Shown piece by piece: positions 45,569-55,486 of a stretch of DNA of 64,000 bases. The position numbers were made by a program, and so were the translations under genes. Below the pieces are notes generated by a model. That model saw only the letters and a program-made list of their open reading frames with translations. It had not been told where the DNA came from and did no database searches. Source of the DNA: Chitinophagales bacterium (GTDB lineage: Bacteria > Bacteroidota > Bacteroidia > Chitinophagales > Chitinophagaceae); contig JAFLBK010000001.1 of NCBI GenBank assembly GCA_017303335.1, positions 1,679,001 to 1,743,000 of the forward strand. The letters are read 5' to 3'. Within the stretch, counting starts at the first letter, position 1; every line of letters begins with the position of its first letter.

Positions 45569-47506
45569 TCAGTTGCCGGTTACCGAAAGTTCTGTTCGCC
45601 GGTTGAGGCTTTTCCCTTTTTCAGTTGCGTTATCGGCCACCGGTTTTGTCGAACCAAATCCTTTATAACTGAGTCGTTGATTACTGATGCCTTTGCCGAG
45701 CAGGTAACCCACAACGGCTTTCGCCCGGTTTTCGGAAAGCAGCAGGTTGTTGTTGGACTGTCCTACATTATCGGTGTGCCCGTCGATCTGGATCTTCAGG
45801 TTGGGGTTATCGTTCAGCAAGGCAACCACTTTGTTCAGTTCGGTCATCGACTCGGGTTGCAGGTTGTATTGATTGGTTTCGAAGAAAATATTTTTGAGTA
45901 CGATGCTGGCTCCTTTTTCGATCGGCTGCAAGGGAATATCCACAGTAAAAATGGAATCGATGTTCTTATCGAGCAGTGAGAAACGGTCTGAATAAAACAG
46001 GAAACCTTTTCGGTTTACATTGAAGAGGTAGTCGGTACCCACGGGCAATGTAGCGAGGTAATTGCCTTCCTCATCTGTTTGGATCCTGCTGAGCAGGTTC
46101 CCGTTTTTGAGGTCGAGCAATTCAACGGCGGAGGGAAGTCCTTCGGTTGTTTTCTTGTTGAATACCTTTCCTTTTACCCAGAGTGTTTTCAGCGGGCGTA
46201 TATCATCCCGCAATTCGAAACTGTATATGTCCAGTCCGCCACGGGTATCTTTTCCATCGCTGGCGTAGTAAGCGGTTTTTCCATCCGCGGCCACGATCAG
46301 CGATCCTTCGTCGTCGATGCTGTTGATCGGGTAGCCGAGGTTTTCGGCCATGGTCCAGCTGCTGTCGTTCACTTTCTTGCTGAAGAACAGATCGGTCATG
46401 CCATAACCCGGGTGCCCGTTGCTGTTGAAGTAAAGCGTTTGATTATCGGCGTGCATGAACGGGCAGCTTTCGTCGCCGCTGGTATTCACGGCTTCGCCGA
46501 GATTTTCGGGAATGCTCCATTTGCCATTGGGCAGGCGGTGCGATACCCAGATGTCTTTTCCACCAAAACCACCGGGCCGGTTGCTGGAGAAATAGAGATC
46601 GCGTTTGTCGGGCGAAAGCGATGGCGTCGATTCCCAGGCTTCGGTATTGACCGGTGCGCCGAGGTTCTTCGCTTCACTCCAGCCGTTGTTGGTGCGAACC
46701 GAAAAATAGAGATCGCAACTTCCGGCGCCTTCGGGATAATTGCAGCCGGTGAATACAAGCCATTGCCCGTCCTGCGAAATATTCTGTGCGCCTTCGTTCA
46801 GGTTCGTATTTACTTTTCCGCCGAGCAGGGCCGCTTCACTCCATACACCATTCACCCGGTTGCTTTCGTAAAAATCTTCGTCGTTGTCTACCCGGCGGTT
46901 GAAGATCATTTTTTGTCCGTCGATCGTAAGCGAGGGAAAATATTCGAGCGCTGTGGTGTTGATGCCGTCACCGGCGTTCCGCGGCGAAAAAATATAATGG
47001 GCGGCGGGATGTTTTTTTTCGTAGTCAAGCGCAAACTGGTAGGTGGATCTGCGGTATTTACCCGCGTTTACGCTCTGTATGTTGAGTTTCGGGTTGGCGA
47101 GGAATTCGTTCACCGCGTTTAATGCCTGCTGAAACCTGCCGGTACCAGCCAGGGAGATGGAATAGGGAAGCAGGTATGTTTTCGAGTAAACGGAATCCAT
47201 GCCCAGGGCGGTCTCGAAATCCTGCACCGAAGCGGAATAATTTTTCATGTCGGCCCGGATGCCGGCGCGGGAAAGAAATACGTCCACGAATTTCGGTTCC
47301 AGTTTCAGTGCGTCATCCAGGAGGCGGATCGCTTCCGCGTAGTTATGCGATGTCGCTTCTTCATACGCTTTGCCGTAGAGTTCACCGGCTTTGGGATTTA
47401 CCTTATCGGGATCGTACCACTGCGCGGGTGCAACGAAGCAGGAAAACGAAAGCGTGAAAACGGAAAGAAGAAGCCGGAGAAAAATATGCGAAGCCTTGTT
47501 TTGCAT
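45569..47506 (-). CDS. PorE-like OmpA-family protein (TPR, PD40, CRD, OmpA)
   Basis: The 645-residue protein has a signal peptide (to about APA, residue 27), TPR repeats (about 38-105: AGELYGKAYEEATSHNYAEA), a WD40-like PD40 beta-propeller (about 185-400, with repeated strands such as RDLYFSSNRPGGFGGKDIWVS), a carboxypeptidase-regulatory-like domain (about 428-505), and a C-terminal OmpA peptidoglycan-binding domain (about 525-640) with IQIDGHTDNVGQSNNNLLLSE split over its usual motif. This four-part order is that of PorE, a T9SS component, though many Bacteroidota have paralogs, so T9SS membership is inferred. Confidence 0.9.
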   Translation of the reverse strand: MQNKASHIFLRLLLSVFTLSFSCFVAPAQWYDPDKVNPKAGELYGKAYEEATSHNYAEAIRLLDDALKLEPKFVDVFLSRAGIRADMKNYSASVQDFETALGMDSVYSKTYLLPYSISLAGTGRFQQALNAVNEFLANPKLNIQSVNAGKYRRSTYQFALDYEKKHPAAHYIFSPRNAGDGINTTALEYFPSLTIDGQKMIFNRRVDNDEDFYESNRVNGVWSEAALLGGKVNTNLNEGAQNISQDGQWLVFTGCNYPEGAGSCDLYFSVRTNNGWSEAKNLGAPVNTEAWESTPSLSPDKRDLYFSSNRPGGFGGKDIWVSHRLPNGKWSIPENLGEAVNTSGDESCPFMHADNQTLYFNSNGHPGYGMTDLFFSKKVNDSSWTMAENLGYPINSIDDEGSLIVAADGKTAYYASDGKDTRGGLDIYSFELRDDIRPLKTLWVKGKVFNKKTTEGLPSAVELLDLKNGNLLSRIQTDEEGNYLATLPVGTDYLFNVNRKGFLFYSDRFSLLDKNIDSIFTVDIPLQPIEKGASIVLKNIFFETNQYNLQPESMTELNKVVALLNDNPNLKIQIDGHTDNVGQSNNNLLLSENRAKAVVGYLLGKGISNQRLSYKGFGSTKPVADNATEKGKSLNRRTELSVTGN

Positions 47507-47582
47507 CAGTAGAAATTCAGTACGTGAAGGTAAAACGAAATGACAGCGGATTTATTCTGCGGTGGCTTTTATAACAATCCTT

Positions 47583-48203
47583 TTATGGCACGTTGATGTA
47601 TTTGTGCAGCTGCAGGGATAATTCCCATTCCGGATGCTCCTTGATGTACCCGATGATCAGCGGTGTTACCTGGTCTGCCTTATCCCATTCGGGCTGCAGG
47701 TACAGTTTGCAGGATGGGGAAACAAGCGCCGCGTATTGTTCGGCCCAGTCGAAATCCGACCGGTTATAGACAACAACTTTCAATTCGTTCGCATGCGGCA
47801 GTATCCCGGGCAGCGGCGCTTTGAATTTTTTTGGTGAGAGGCAGATCCAGTTCCAGGAGCCGCTGAGCGGGTGAGCGCCGGATGTTTCAATATTGGTTTC
47901 GTAACCTTTTTGCTGTAACGCGGTGGTAAGTGAGTCCAGGTTGTGCATGAGCGGTTCGCCGCCTGTGATCACAACGAGTTTGGCCGGTGTTTGTTCAACC
48001 GCTGCAACCAATTCATCGATGGTCATCCGGGGATGATCCGAGGCATCCCAGCTTTCCTTCACATCGCACCACACGCATCCCACATCGCATCCACCGAGGC
48101 GGATGAAATAAGCGGCACGTCCCTGGTGGAAACCCTCGCCCTGCAGGGTGTAGAAATGTTCCATCACGGGAAAGGCGGCAGAGCCTGTTGCGGTTGTTTG
48201 CAT
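47583..48203 (-). CDS. queE: 7-carboxy-7-deazaguanine synthase QueE
   Basis: QueE is a radical-SAM enzyme that rearranges 6-carboxytetrahydropterin into 7-carboxy-7-deazaguanine, on the queuosine pathway. The 206-residue protein has the N-terminal HFYTLQGEGFHQGRAAYFIRL and the iron-sulphur motif Cys39-x3-Cys43-x2-Cys46 (GCDVGCVWCD), with ITGGEPLMH as the SAM-binding GGEP motif. Length fits QueE. It begins 15 nt after the folD stop on the same strand, so the two are probably one transcript. Confidence 0.93.
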   Translation of the reverse strand: MQTTATGSAAFPVMEHFYTLQGEGFHQGRAAYFIRLGGCDVGCVWCDVKESWDASDHPRMTIDELVAAVEQTPAKLVVITGGEPLMHNLDSLTTALQQKGYETNIETSGAHPLSGSWNWICLSPKKFKAPLPGILPHANELKVVVYNRSDFDWAEQYAALVSPSCKLYLQPEWDKADQVTPLIIGYIKEHPEWELSLQLHKYINVP

Positions 48204-48218
48204 GATTGCGGTGTTCGG

Positions 48219-49106
48219 CTACGCCTGTTTCTTGTATTTGGTTTCGCAGGCCATCAGCGTGTTCATGAGCAGGGCGGCGATGGTCATCAACCCCACCCCA
48301 CCGGGTACCGGGGTAATGTAACTGCATTTGGGAGCCACGCCGGCAAAATCAACATCGCCCTTGATGGCGAAGCCTGATTTTTTGGATGCATCGGCAACAC
48401 GGGTGATGCCCACATCAACCACCACGGCGTTTTCTTTTACCATATCGGCTTTTAAAAATTCGGGAATGCCCAGGGCGGCAACGATGATATCCGCCTGCAG
48501 GCAGATCTCTTTCAGGTTCGATGTTTTGCTGTGACAAACCGTTACCGTGCAATTGCCCGGGTAGCTGTTGCGGCTTAATAAAATACTGATGGGCCTGCCA
48601 ACGATATTGCTGCGGCCGATCACCACGGCGTGCTTGCCGGCTGTTTCGATCTTATAATGTTCCAGCATGAGCAGGATGCCGTACGGGGTGGCGGGGATGA
48701 AGGTGGGTAAACCCTGCACCATCTTGCCGATGCTTACAGGATGAAAGCCATCCACGTCCTTATCCGGGTGAATGATATTGATGATGGTTTCTTCGTTGAT
48801 CTGTTTGGGAAGCGGAAGCTGAACAAGGATGCCGTCTACATCTTCGTCGTTATTCAGTTTTTCAATGGCGTTGATGAGTTCCTGTTCGGAGATCGTTTCT
48901 TCAAAACGCAGGAGGCTGCTTTTGAATCCCACTTCTTCACAACTCTTTACCTTGCTGGCTACATAGGTTTCGCTGGCGCCGTTGTTGCCAACCAGGATGG
49001 CGGCGAGGTGCGGTGTTTTTTTGCCTTCTTTTTTAAGCAGGTCGGTTTTGTCTTTTACTTTCTCTTTAACGGAGCGGGAAACAAGTTTACCATCTAATAG
49101 TTGCAT
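48219..49106 (-). CDS. folD: Methylenetetrahydrofolate dehydrogenase/cyclohydrolase
   Basis: FolD interconverts 5,10-methylene-, 5,10-methenyl- and 10-formyl-tetrahydrofolate with NADP. The 295-residue product from ATG 49106 starts [10 protein letters not shown], matching the family; upstream in-frame codons are unlikely to be translated. [13 protein letters not shown] carries the catalytic lysine (about K52), [13 protein letters not shown] and the NADP motif [16 protein letters not shown] are present, and [15 protein letters not shown] near the end is a family signature. Divergent from the PorV-like gene, upstream of queE. Confidence 0.95.
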   Translation of the reverse strand: MQLLDGKLVSRSVKEKVKDKTDLLKKEGKKTPHLAAILVGNNGASETYVASKVKSCEEVGFKSSLLRFEETISEQELINAIEKLNNDEDVDGILVQLPLPKQINEETIINIIHPDKDVDGFHPVSIGKMVQGLPTFIPATPYGILLMLEHYKIETAGKHAVVIGRSNIVGRPISILLSRNSYPGNCTVTVCHSKTSNLKEICLQADIIVAALGIPEFLKADMVKENAVVVDVGITRVADASKKSGFAIKGDVDFAGVAPKCSYITPVPGGVGLMTIAALLMNTLMACETKYKKQA

Positions 49107-49191
49107 GGGGCAAAAATACGCAACTCCCGGTTGATTTTCTCCTTGCATGCGCAACAGCGCTGATTATTTTGAGCGGGTTAATACCTTCCTC

Positions 49192-50031
49192 ATGAAAACG
49201 CTTTTCTTTCTTCTTTTGATCCTGTGTGATGTTTCTTCATTGTATGCACAATCGGTGCGGTACCCGCTGGCACAACCGTATGCCGGCTTGTCGGCTTATA
49301 GTTTGGTGCAGCATGATCCCTTGTCGTTTACCGGTAACCAGGCGGCCCTGGCGCAGCTCAGGCAGGCAGGGTTGGGTATTTATGGTGAACGAAGATTCAT
49401 GTTGAAAGAAAACAGTTCCTACACGATGGGTATCGCTGTACCTACCCGGTTGGGTAATGCCGGCCTGGTGCTGCAGTATGCGGGTTTCGCCCATTTTAAT
49501 GAAAGCAGGGTCGGACTTGCCTACGCCCGCAGGTTGGGGTCATTGCTGGACCTGGGCATTCAGTTTACTTATTATGGATACCGGGTTCCGGCTTATAGCG
49601 GCGCTTCCACGGTTACCGTGGAAGCTGGTATCCTGTTGCACCCGATCGATAAATGGAATCTGGGGGTGCATGTGTACAACCCGGTTGGTGGCCGATTGGG
49701 TAAATCCACGTCGCCGCTGTTGAAGCATGAAAAGCTGGCATCGGCCTATAAGATCGGTTTGGGGTTCGACGCTTCGGAACAGTTTTTCATCAGTGCGGAA
49801 ATTGTAAAGGAGGAAGACAAGCCGGTAAACGCGATCGCCGGATTTCAGTATCGCTTCGCCCAGCAGTTTTTTTTGCGTGCGGGATTTGTTTCGGAAACAA
49901 CCCTGCTGTATGCGGGGGCTGGTATAAGCTGGAAATTGTTCAGACTTGATATCTCTGTATCCTACCATCCGCAATTGGGCTTTTCGCCCGGTATCCTGCT
50001 TATTGCACAACGTAAAAAGAAGCAAGCATGA
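49192..50031 (+). CDS. PorV/PorQ-like outer-membrane beta-barrel protein
   Basis: The ATG at 49192 gives MKTLFFLLLILCDVSSLYAQ, a signal peptide. The 279-residue protein has alternating barrel strands throughout (LGIYGERRFMLKENSSYTMGIAV, LGLGFDASEQFFISAEIV) and looks like the FadL-type fold of PorV/PorQ proteins, which shuttle T9SS cargo or sit in the attachment complex. The early segment DPLSFTGNQAALAQL fits that family's N-terminal plug. The family link is moderate. Its stop overlaps the next gene's ATG (ATGATGA), so the two are coupled. Confidence 0.75.
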   Translation: MKTLFFLLLILCDVSSLYAQSVRYPLAQPYAGLSAYSLVQHDPLSFTGNQAALAQLRQAGLGIYGERRFMLKENSSYTMGIAVPTRLGNAGLVLQYAGFAHFNESRVGLAYARRLGSLLDLGIQFTYYGYRVPAYSGASTVTVEAGILLHPIDKWNLGVHVYNPVGGRLGKSTSPLLKHEKLASAYKIGLGFDASEQFFISAEIVKEEDKPVNAIAGFQYRFAQQFFLRAGFVSETTLLYAGAGISWKLFRLDISVSYHPQLGFSPGILLIAQRKKKQA

Positions 50032-52088
50032 TGAAGTTTTTCTTCATAGCCATCTCTTGGTTGTTGTGTTATGGTTCAATACATGGGCAAGGGGTGCAGT
50101 CGCCCCATGCAATACTCGAACAACAGTTGGAAAATGCAACACCCGAGCGTACGGAATCGGAAGCAGATGACGATCAGCTTATGCAGCAACTGGAACAATA
50201 CCGGCGTGATCCGTTGGATCTGAACAATGCCGATGAAACAGAGTTGGCGGCGCTGATGCTGCTTTCGCCGCTGCAGATCCAGCATTTCATTAAATACAGG
50301 AGCATGCTGGGTAAACTGGTTGATGTGCTGGAATTGCAGGCGGTGCCGGGTTGGGATATATATACGATACGCCGGATCCGGCCTTATGTGAAAACAGGTT
50401 CGGAGCAGGGTTTGAAAAAAAACCTGGCAAGCCGTCTTCGGAATGGCGACCATCATATCCTGTTTCGGGTATCACAGGTGCTGGAACAATCAGCGGGATA
50501 CAGGCCCGATTCGGGCGCCATCAATTATTACCGGGGTTCGCCGCAAAAATATTTTCTGCGATACCGGTACGACTACAAGAACCTGCTTCAATATGGCTTG
50601 GTGGCTGAAAAGGACCCGGGTGAGCAATTCTTCCGGGGCGGTCAGAAAAGCGGGTTTGATTTCTACGCATTCCACCTGTTTATTAGAAATGCAGGCCTGG
50701 CGAAAGCGGTTGCGTTGGGCGACTTCACCGTGAATATGGGGCAGGGCCTGATTCAATGGCAAAGCCTGGCATTTAAGAAGAACGCGGATGCCGTGAAGAT
50801 AAAACGGGAATCGGCGGTGCTGCGGGCTTATCATTCTGCCGGCGAAAGCAATTTCTACCGGGGTGCCGCTGTAACCCTTGCCAGGCGAAACTGGCAGGCA
50901 ACGTTGTTCGGCTCTTCGCGAAAGCTGGATGCCAATCTTGCTGCGGACAGTACTGCGGGTGTGGATGATTATGTAACATCGCTCCAAACCTCCGGGCTTC
51001 ACCGCACGAATTCGGAATTGGCCGATAAAGGAGTGCAAACGCAAATTTCCTGGGGCGCTGTCTTGTCATACAGGTATGAGCAACTTCAAATTGCGTTGAA
51101 TACGGTGCATCACCTATTCGGTTCACCACTACGTAAGGCTCCCGAACCCTATAACAGGTTTCAGCTGACCGGGACCAGGTTTGGCTATTACAGCATCGAT
51201 TACAGCTACAGTTTCCGGAACATCCATCTTTTCGGCGAGGTTGCCGCAGATCGAAGGTTTACAGGTGCGCTATTGGCTGGGTTGATCGCATCGGTTTCGC
51301 CGTCGGTAGACCTGGCGGTTCTGTATCGAACCATGCCTCCAGCCTATCAAACCATACATGCGTCGGCATTTACAGAAAATACCAATCCCGGAAATGAGCG
51401 GGGGTTATATATAGGAACGGTGATCAGGCCTGGTCCGCGTATCCGGCTGGATGCCTACATCGACCTGTTCCGGTTTCCCTGGCTGAAATACCAGGTGGAT
51501 GCGCCATCGGGAGGATCAGAGGCCTTCGTTCAATTGAGTTATGTACTTCCACGGCGGGTAGAGCTTTATGCCCGGTACCGGGTTGATAACAAGCCCGGTA
51601 ACAGCAACGAAGTAAATGCAGTATCCAACTGGATTTTAACGGAATCAAGAAAGAATTTTCGGCTACACCTGGTATGTTGGATGGGGAGGAGCCTGGCGGT
51701 ACGGGCAAGGATTGAAACGACCCGGTTGCAAGGGCGGGGGAAGGTAAGGGATGAGGGCTTTTTGTGGTACCTCGATCTGCTCTTCGGAAATAGCCAAAAA
51801 CGACTCTCCGGAAACCTCCGGTTACAGTACTTCGAAACGGGTAGTTACGATAGCCGGATATATGCCTACGAAAACGATGTTCTTTACAATTATTCGGTTC
51901 CCGCATTTTATAATAAAGGGTATAGATATTATATAAATATGGCTTATGATATATCCCCGAGATGGAAAACCTGGCTACGATGGTCGCAAACCCTGTATCG
52001 TGATGAAACCTTTATCGGGAGTGGGCTAGATCAGATCCCGGGAAACAGGCGTTCGGAGGTTCGGGTGCAGGTTCAGTACCGCCTTTAA
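50028..52088 (+). CDS. Helix-hairpin-helix outer-membrane barrel protein
   Basis: The 686-residue protein has a signal peptide (to about IHG, residue 21), then two helix-hairpin-helix elements at about residues 62-120 (LDLNNADETELAALMLLSPLQ and LELQAVPGWDIYTIRRIRPYV), like the DNA-binding HhH of ComEA. The rest is a long beta-barrel with alternating strands, ending in the outer-membrane-type terminal strand RSEVRVQVQYRL. HhH units fused to a barrel are seen in Bacteroidota, but the role is unclear; DNA binding at the outer membrane is one possibility. It overlaps the upstream gene by 4 bp. Confidence 0.82.
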   Translation: MMKFFFIAISWLLCYGSIHGQGVQSPHAILEQQLENATPERTESEADDDQLMQQLEQYRRDPLDLNNADETELAALMLLSPLQIQHFIKYRSMLGKLVDVLELQAVPGWDIYTIRRIRPYVKTGSEQGLKKNLASRLRNGDHHILFRVSQVLEQSAGYRPDSGAINYYRGSPQKYFLRYRYDYKNLLQYGLVAEKDPGEQFFRGGQKSGFDFYAFHLFIRNAGLAKAVALGDFTVNMGQGLIQWQSLAFKKNADAVKIKRESAVLRAYHSAGESNFYRGAAVTLARRNWQATLFGSSRKLDANLAADSTAGVDDYVTSLQTSGLHRTNSELADKGVQTQISWGAVLSYRYEQLQIALNTVHHLFGSPLRKAPEPYNRFQLTGTRFGYYSIDYSYSFRNIHLFGEVAADRRFTGALLAGLIASVSPSVDLAVLYRTMPPAYQTIHASAFTENTNPGNERGLYIGTVIRPGPRIRLDAYIDLFRFPWLKYQVDAPSGGSEAFVQLSYVLPRRVELYARYRVDNKPGNSNEVNAVSNWILTESRKNFRLHLVCWMGRSLAVRARIETTRLQGRGKVRDEGFLWYLDLLFGNSQKRLSGNLRLQYFETGSYDSRIYAYENDVLYNYSVPAFYNKGYRYYINMAYDISPRWKTWLRWSQTLYRDETFIGSGLDQIPGNRRSEVRVQVQYRL

Positions 52089-52175
52089 CATTTTTTATAG
52101 TTTGTGCAGCAGATCGGCATATGTCGTTGTCCTATAAGGAAGATGACCCAGGAAGGGTATTTAATTTAACATTAT

Positions 52176-52205
52176 TTTGACGTTAAGAAAATATCCTTAT
52201 TTTTA
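52176..52205 (+). promoter_or_regulatory. Bacteroidota-type promoter of the SusC gene
   Basis: TTTG (52176-52179), an 18-nt spacer, then TATTTTTA (52198-52205), close to the TTTG / TAnnTTTG consensus (last base A instead of G). It is 22 bp ahead of the ATG. Confidence 0.65.
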
Positions 52206-52227
52206 CACATCATTAAACTCAATCTAA

Positions 52228-55200
52228 ATGCACATGAGAAGATTTTTAACACTGTTTACAATGCTCATGCTCTGCGGAGTGTTAGCATTTGCCCAGAGCC
52301 GGGTGGTGACCGGTAAGGTTACTGATGCAGACGGTAACCCGGTGTCGTTTGCAACCATCAAGATCAAAGGCTCTACTGCGGGTCTTTCTGCTGATGCAAA
52401 CGGTTCTTACTCTATCCGAGTGAATCCGGGAGCAGTACTGCTTATTTCCGGCGCAAGCTTTAAAGAAGCTGAGGTTCCTGTTGGAACGCAAACCGTTTTG
52501 AATACAATCCTCGAAAAAAGCGGAACGGATCTGAAAGAGGTGGTTGTTACCAGCGCTTTCGGTATCAAGCGTGCCGCCCGGAGTACAGGTTCCAGTGTTC
52601 AGCAATTGACAGGCGACCAGGTTAATACCATTCGTCAGACCAACGTGAACAACGCCCTTGCTGGTAAAGTAGCAGGTGCGCAGGTACGTAGTCAGTCAGT
52701 AGCAAAACTGGGTGCTGAAACAACGGTTCGTCTTCGTGGTGAGAACGGCCTTGGTGTAGGTGGTGGAGCCCTCTACGTGGTAGATGGTACGATCATGCCC
52801 AGCGGTGCGGATATCAACCCCGACGATGTTGAAGATTATTCAATTCTCCAGGGTCCTGCCGCAGCTGCCCTGTTCGGCCCTGATGGTGCCAACGGTGCGA
52901 TTGTAATCACCCTGAAAAAAGCCAAGAAAGGTGCAAAAGGAATCGGACTTGAATTGAACACAGGTGTTCAGTTCGATAAAGTTTATATCGTTCCTGATTA
53001 CCAAAACTCATACGCGGGTGGCGCATCTGGTGACTTCTATCTGTATAAGTGGAAGGCTGGTCAACCAGAAGCATGGAAAGCGCTCGACGGAAAATATTAT
53101 CACGATTATACGGATGACGCCAGCTGGGGTCCCCGTATCGCCGGACAGGAATACATTCCCTGGTATGCATGGTATCCTAATAGTGAGTACGCTTTCAAAA
53201 CTGCAAAACTCACTGCGCAGCCTACCAACGTTCGTGATTTCTGGGAAACCGGTGTAACAAAGACAAACAATATCAGCTTTGCGAAAGCTACCGATAACCT
53301 GAGTTTCAGGGCTTCTTACACCAACCTGGATATTAAAGGTATCACGCCAACAGAATACCTGAAACGTCACACTTTTAACGCTAATTTCTCTGCCGATCTG
53401 AGCACTCGCTGGACACTTGCTGCCAACGTGAACTATATTGCAGAGAACAGGAATACAGAAAGCGACGACGGTTATTCGAACCAAACAACCGGTTCATTCG
53501 GTTCCTGGTTCCATCGTAATATTGATATGGGTAAAATGAAAGAACTGCGGAACCTGAAGAGCGCTGAAGGTATTCTTTCCAGCTGGAACCACGGTAACCC
53601 CGATGGTTATTCAGCTGCGGCGCCTGCTAAATTCTATGGTGGTAACTACTGGTACAACTTCTATCAGTATTTCGATTATGTCCGTAACGATAACCGCAGG
53701 GATCGCGTATTTGGTGATGTATCTCTTACTTATAAAGTTACCAACGATCTGAAAGTTAGGTTAACCTACCGTAAGCAGCAGTTGACTACAAACAGCGAAA
53801 CCATTTACAAGAGCGAACTGGAAGCCAGTGCTAACCAGATGTCATTCAACCCTTACCAGGGGAATGCCCGGGCCGCTTATGGTACTACCAACACTTTCAG
53901 TGATCGTCAGAACTATGAAGGTCTGATCACCTATGGTAAAAAGATCAAGAGCTTCCAGATCAACGCCAACGCTGGTTTTGATATCTTGAAGACCAGCTTC
54001 CGCGGTATCAATGCGAACACCATGGACGGTCTCAGCGCTCCAGGTCTGTATGCGCTTTCTAACTCAAGGTCTGCGATCAACTACGGAAATACACGCCAGG
54101 CATTTACCCGTCGTGGATTGTTCATCCGTGCAGATATCGGTTACCGTAACTTCCTGTTCGTGGAAGGTTCTTACCGCAGGGACTATACGTCAACTGAACC
54201 GCAAGGACACGCGATCGATTCTAAATCAGGCGCCCTTTCATTCGTGTTCAGCGACCTGACCAGAAAATTCATTCCGTTCATTACATACGGTAAACTCCGT
54301 GGTTCTATCGGCCAAAGCCTGAACACACTGGGTATCTTCCAGCTTAACCCTACTTATACAATCGGTGTTAACCAGTGGGGAGGTAACTTCCTTACTACTG
54401 TACCAAACAGCCTTGTTGATCCTGCGCTGCAAGGTGCTACCAACGTAGAAAAAGAAATCGGTCTTGAAATGCGTTTCTGGAAAAACCGTTTCGGTTTCAA
54501 CGTTACTTACTGGGATCGTACCAACAAAGACTTCCCGGTTAACGTAAACGTAGCTGCACAAACCGGTTACGGCGCTGTATCTGTAAACGCGGGTGAGGTT
54601 GCTAAAAAAGGTTGGGAAGCTACCGCTTTCCTGAAACCGATCGTTTCAAAGAATCTTGAGTGGGAAATCACCGGAACATGGGGTTACCTGACCAAGAATG
54701 AAGTAGTAAGTATCTATCCTGGTATCAACAGGCTGGCAATATCTACCGGTGCATTCTCTGGTACTTCATCTGCTTACGCGGTGAACGAAATCGGACAGCC
54801 CTGGGGCCAGATGTTCGGTGGTGGTATCACCAAGATCAACGGTAAACCGCAGTTAACAAGCGCTGGTTTGTATATCCGCCAGGCTGATACTAAATTCGGT
54901 TCTGTTCTTCCGCAATACACTGGTGGTATTCAGAATAGCTTTACGATGTTCAAGAACTTCACCATCAATGTTAATATCGACTACTCTTATGGTGGTAAAT
55001 TCTTCTCTCTGTCCGACTTCTGGGGTACATTCTCTGGTCTGACAGCACGTACAGCTGAACTGAACGACAGGGGTATTCCTGTTCGTGATCCGGTTGCTGA
55101 CGGTGGTGGTGTACACGTATTTGGTGTGGACGCTACGGGTAAAGACGTTGACTACTATGTAGACGCTCAGACTTATTTCCACCAATTCAGGTCAAACAAC

Positions 55201-55458
55201 ATCTCTGAGAATAGCATATATGATCTGACATTCGTTAAGTTGAGGGAATTAAGCATCGGTTACAAAATTCCGGTGGATAAGCTCGGAATCGGTAAATACG
55301 TTCGTACCGCCGTATTCTCTGTTGTATCCCGTAACCCATGGCTGATCTACAGCAAAACAAGGGGCTTCGATCCGTCAGAGATCAGCAATCCTTATGGTGA
55401 AGATGGTCAGCTTCCCGGAACCAGGTCATTTGGTGTGAACTTAAAACTTGGTTTCTAA
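52228..55458 (+). CDS. SusC/RagA TonB-dependent outer-membrane transporter
   Basis: The 1076-residue protein imports a nutrient across the outer membrane, capped by the adjacent SusD lipoprotein. It has a signal peptide (to about FAQ), a carboxypeptidase-D-regulatory-like domain (about 25-95: VVTGKVTDADGNPVSFATIKI), a plug (about 110-230, with NALAGKVAGAQVR and DVEDYSILQGPAAAALFG), and a long 22-strand-type barrel ending RSFGVNLKLGF. GPDGANGAIVITLKK is a family marker. No ECF sigma or anti-sigma gene is adjacent and no glycoside hydrolase, so the substrate may be non-carbohydrate. Codon use looks U-ending-rich, unlike sprA. Confidence 0.95.
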   Translation: MHMRRFLTLFTMLMLCGVLAFAQSRVVTGKVTDADGNPVSFATIKIKGSTAGLSADANGSYSIRVNPGAVLLISGASFKEAEVPVGTQTVLNTILEKSGTDLKEVVVTSAFGIKRAARSTGSSVQQLTGDQVNTIRQTNVNNALAGKVAGAQVRSQSVAKLGAETTVRLRGENGLGVGGGALYVVDGTIMPSGADINPDDVEDYSILQGPAAAALFGPDGANGAIVITLKKAKKGAKGIGLELNTGVQFDKVYIVPDYQNSYAGGASGDFYLYKWKAGQPEAWKALDGKYYHDYTDDASWGPRIAGQEYIPWYAWYPNSEYAFKTAKLTAQPTNVRDFWETGVTKTNNISFAKATDNLSFRASYTNLDIKGITPTEYLKRHTFNANFSADLSTRWTLAANVNYIAENRNTESDDGYSNQTTGSFGSWFHRNIDMGKMKELRNLKSAEGILSSWNHGNPDGYSAAAPAKFYGGNYWYNFYQYFDYVRNDNRRDRVFGDVSLTYKVTNDLKVRLTYRKQQLTTNSETIYKSELEASANQMSFNPYQGNARAAYGTTNTFSDRQNYEGLITYGKKIKSFQINANAGFDILKTSFRGINANTMDGLSAPGLYALSNSRSAINYGNTRQAFTRRGLFIRADIGYRNFLFVEGSYRRDYTSTEPQGHAIDSKSGALSFVFSDLTRKFIPFITYGKLRGSIGQSLNTLGIFQLNPTYTIGVNQWGGNFLTTVPNSLVDPALQGATNVEKEIGLEMRFWKNRFGFNVTYWDRTNKDFPVNVNVAAQTGYGAVSVNAGEVAKKGWEATAFLKPIVSKNLEWEITGTWGYLTKNEVVSIYPGINRLAISTGAFSGTSSAYAVNEIGQPWGQMFGGGITKINGKPQLTSAGLYIRQADTKFGSVLPQYTGGIQNSFTMFKNFTINVNIDYSYGGKFFSLSDFWGTFSGLTARTAELNDRGIPVRDPVADGGGVHVFGVDATGKDVDYYVDAQTYFHQFRSNNISENSIYDLTFVKLRELSIGYKIPVDKLGIGKYVRTAVFSVVSRNPWLIYSKTRGFDPSEISNPYGEDGQLPGTRSFGVNLKLGF

Positions 55459-55486
55459 TTCATAATCACCTTAAAACTTATATACA

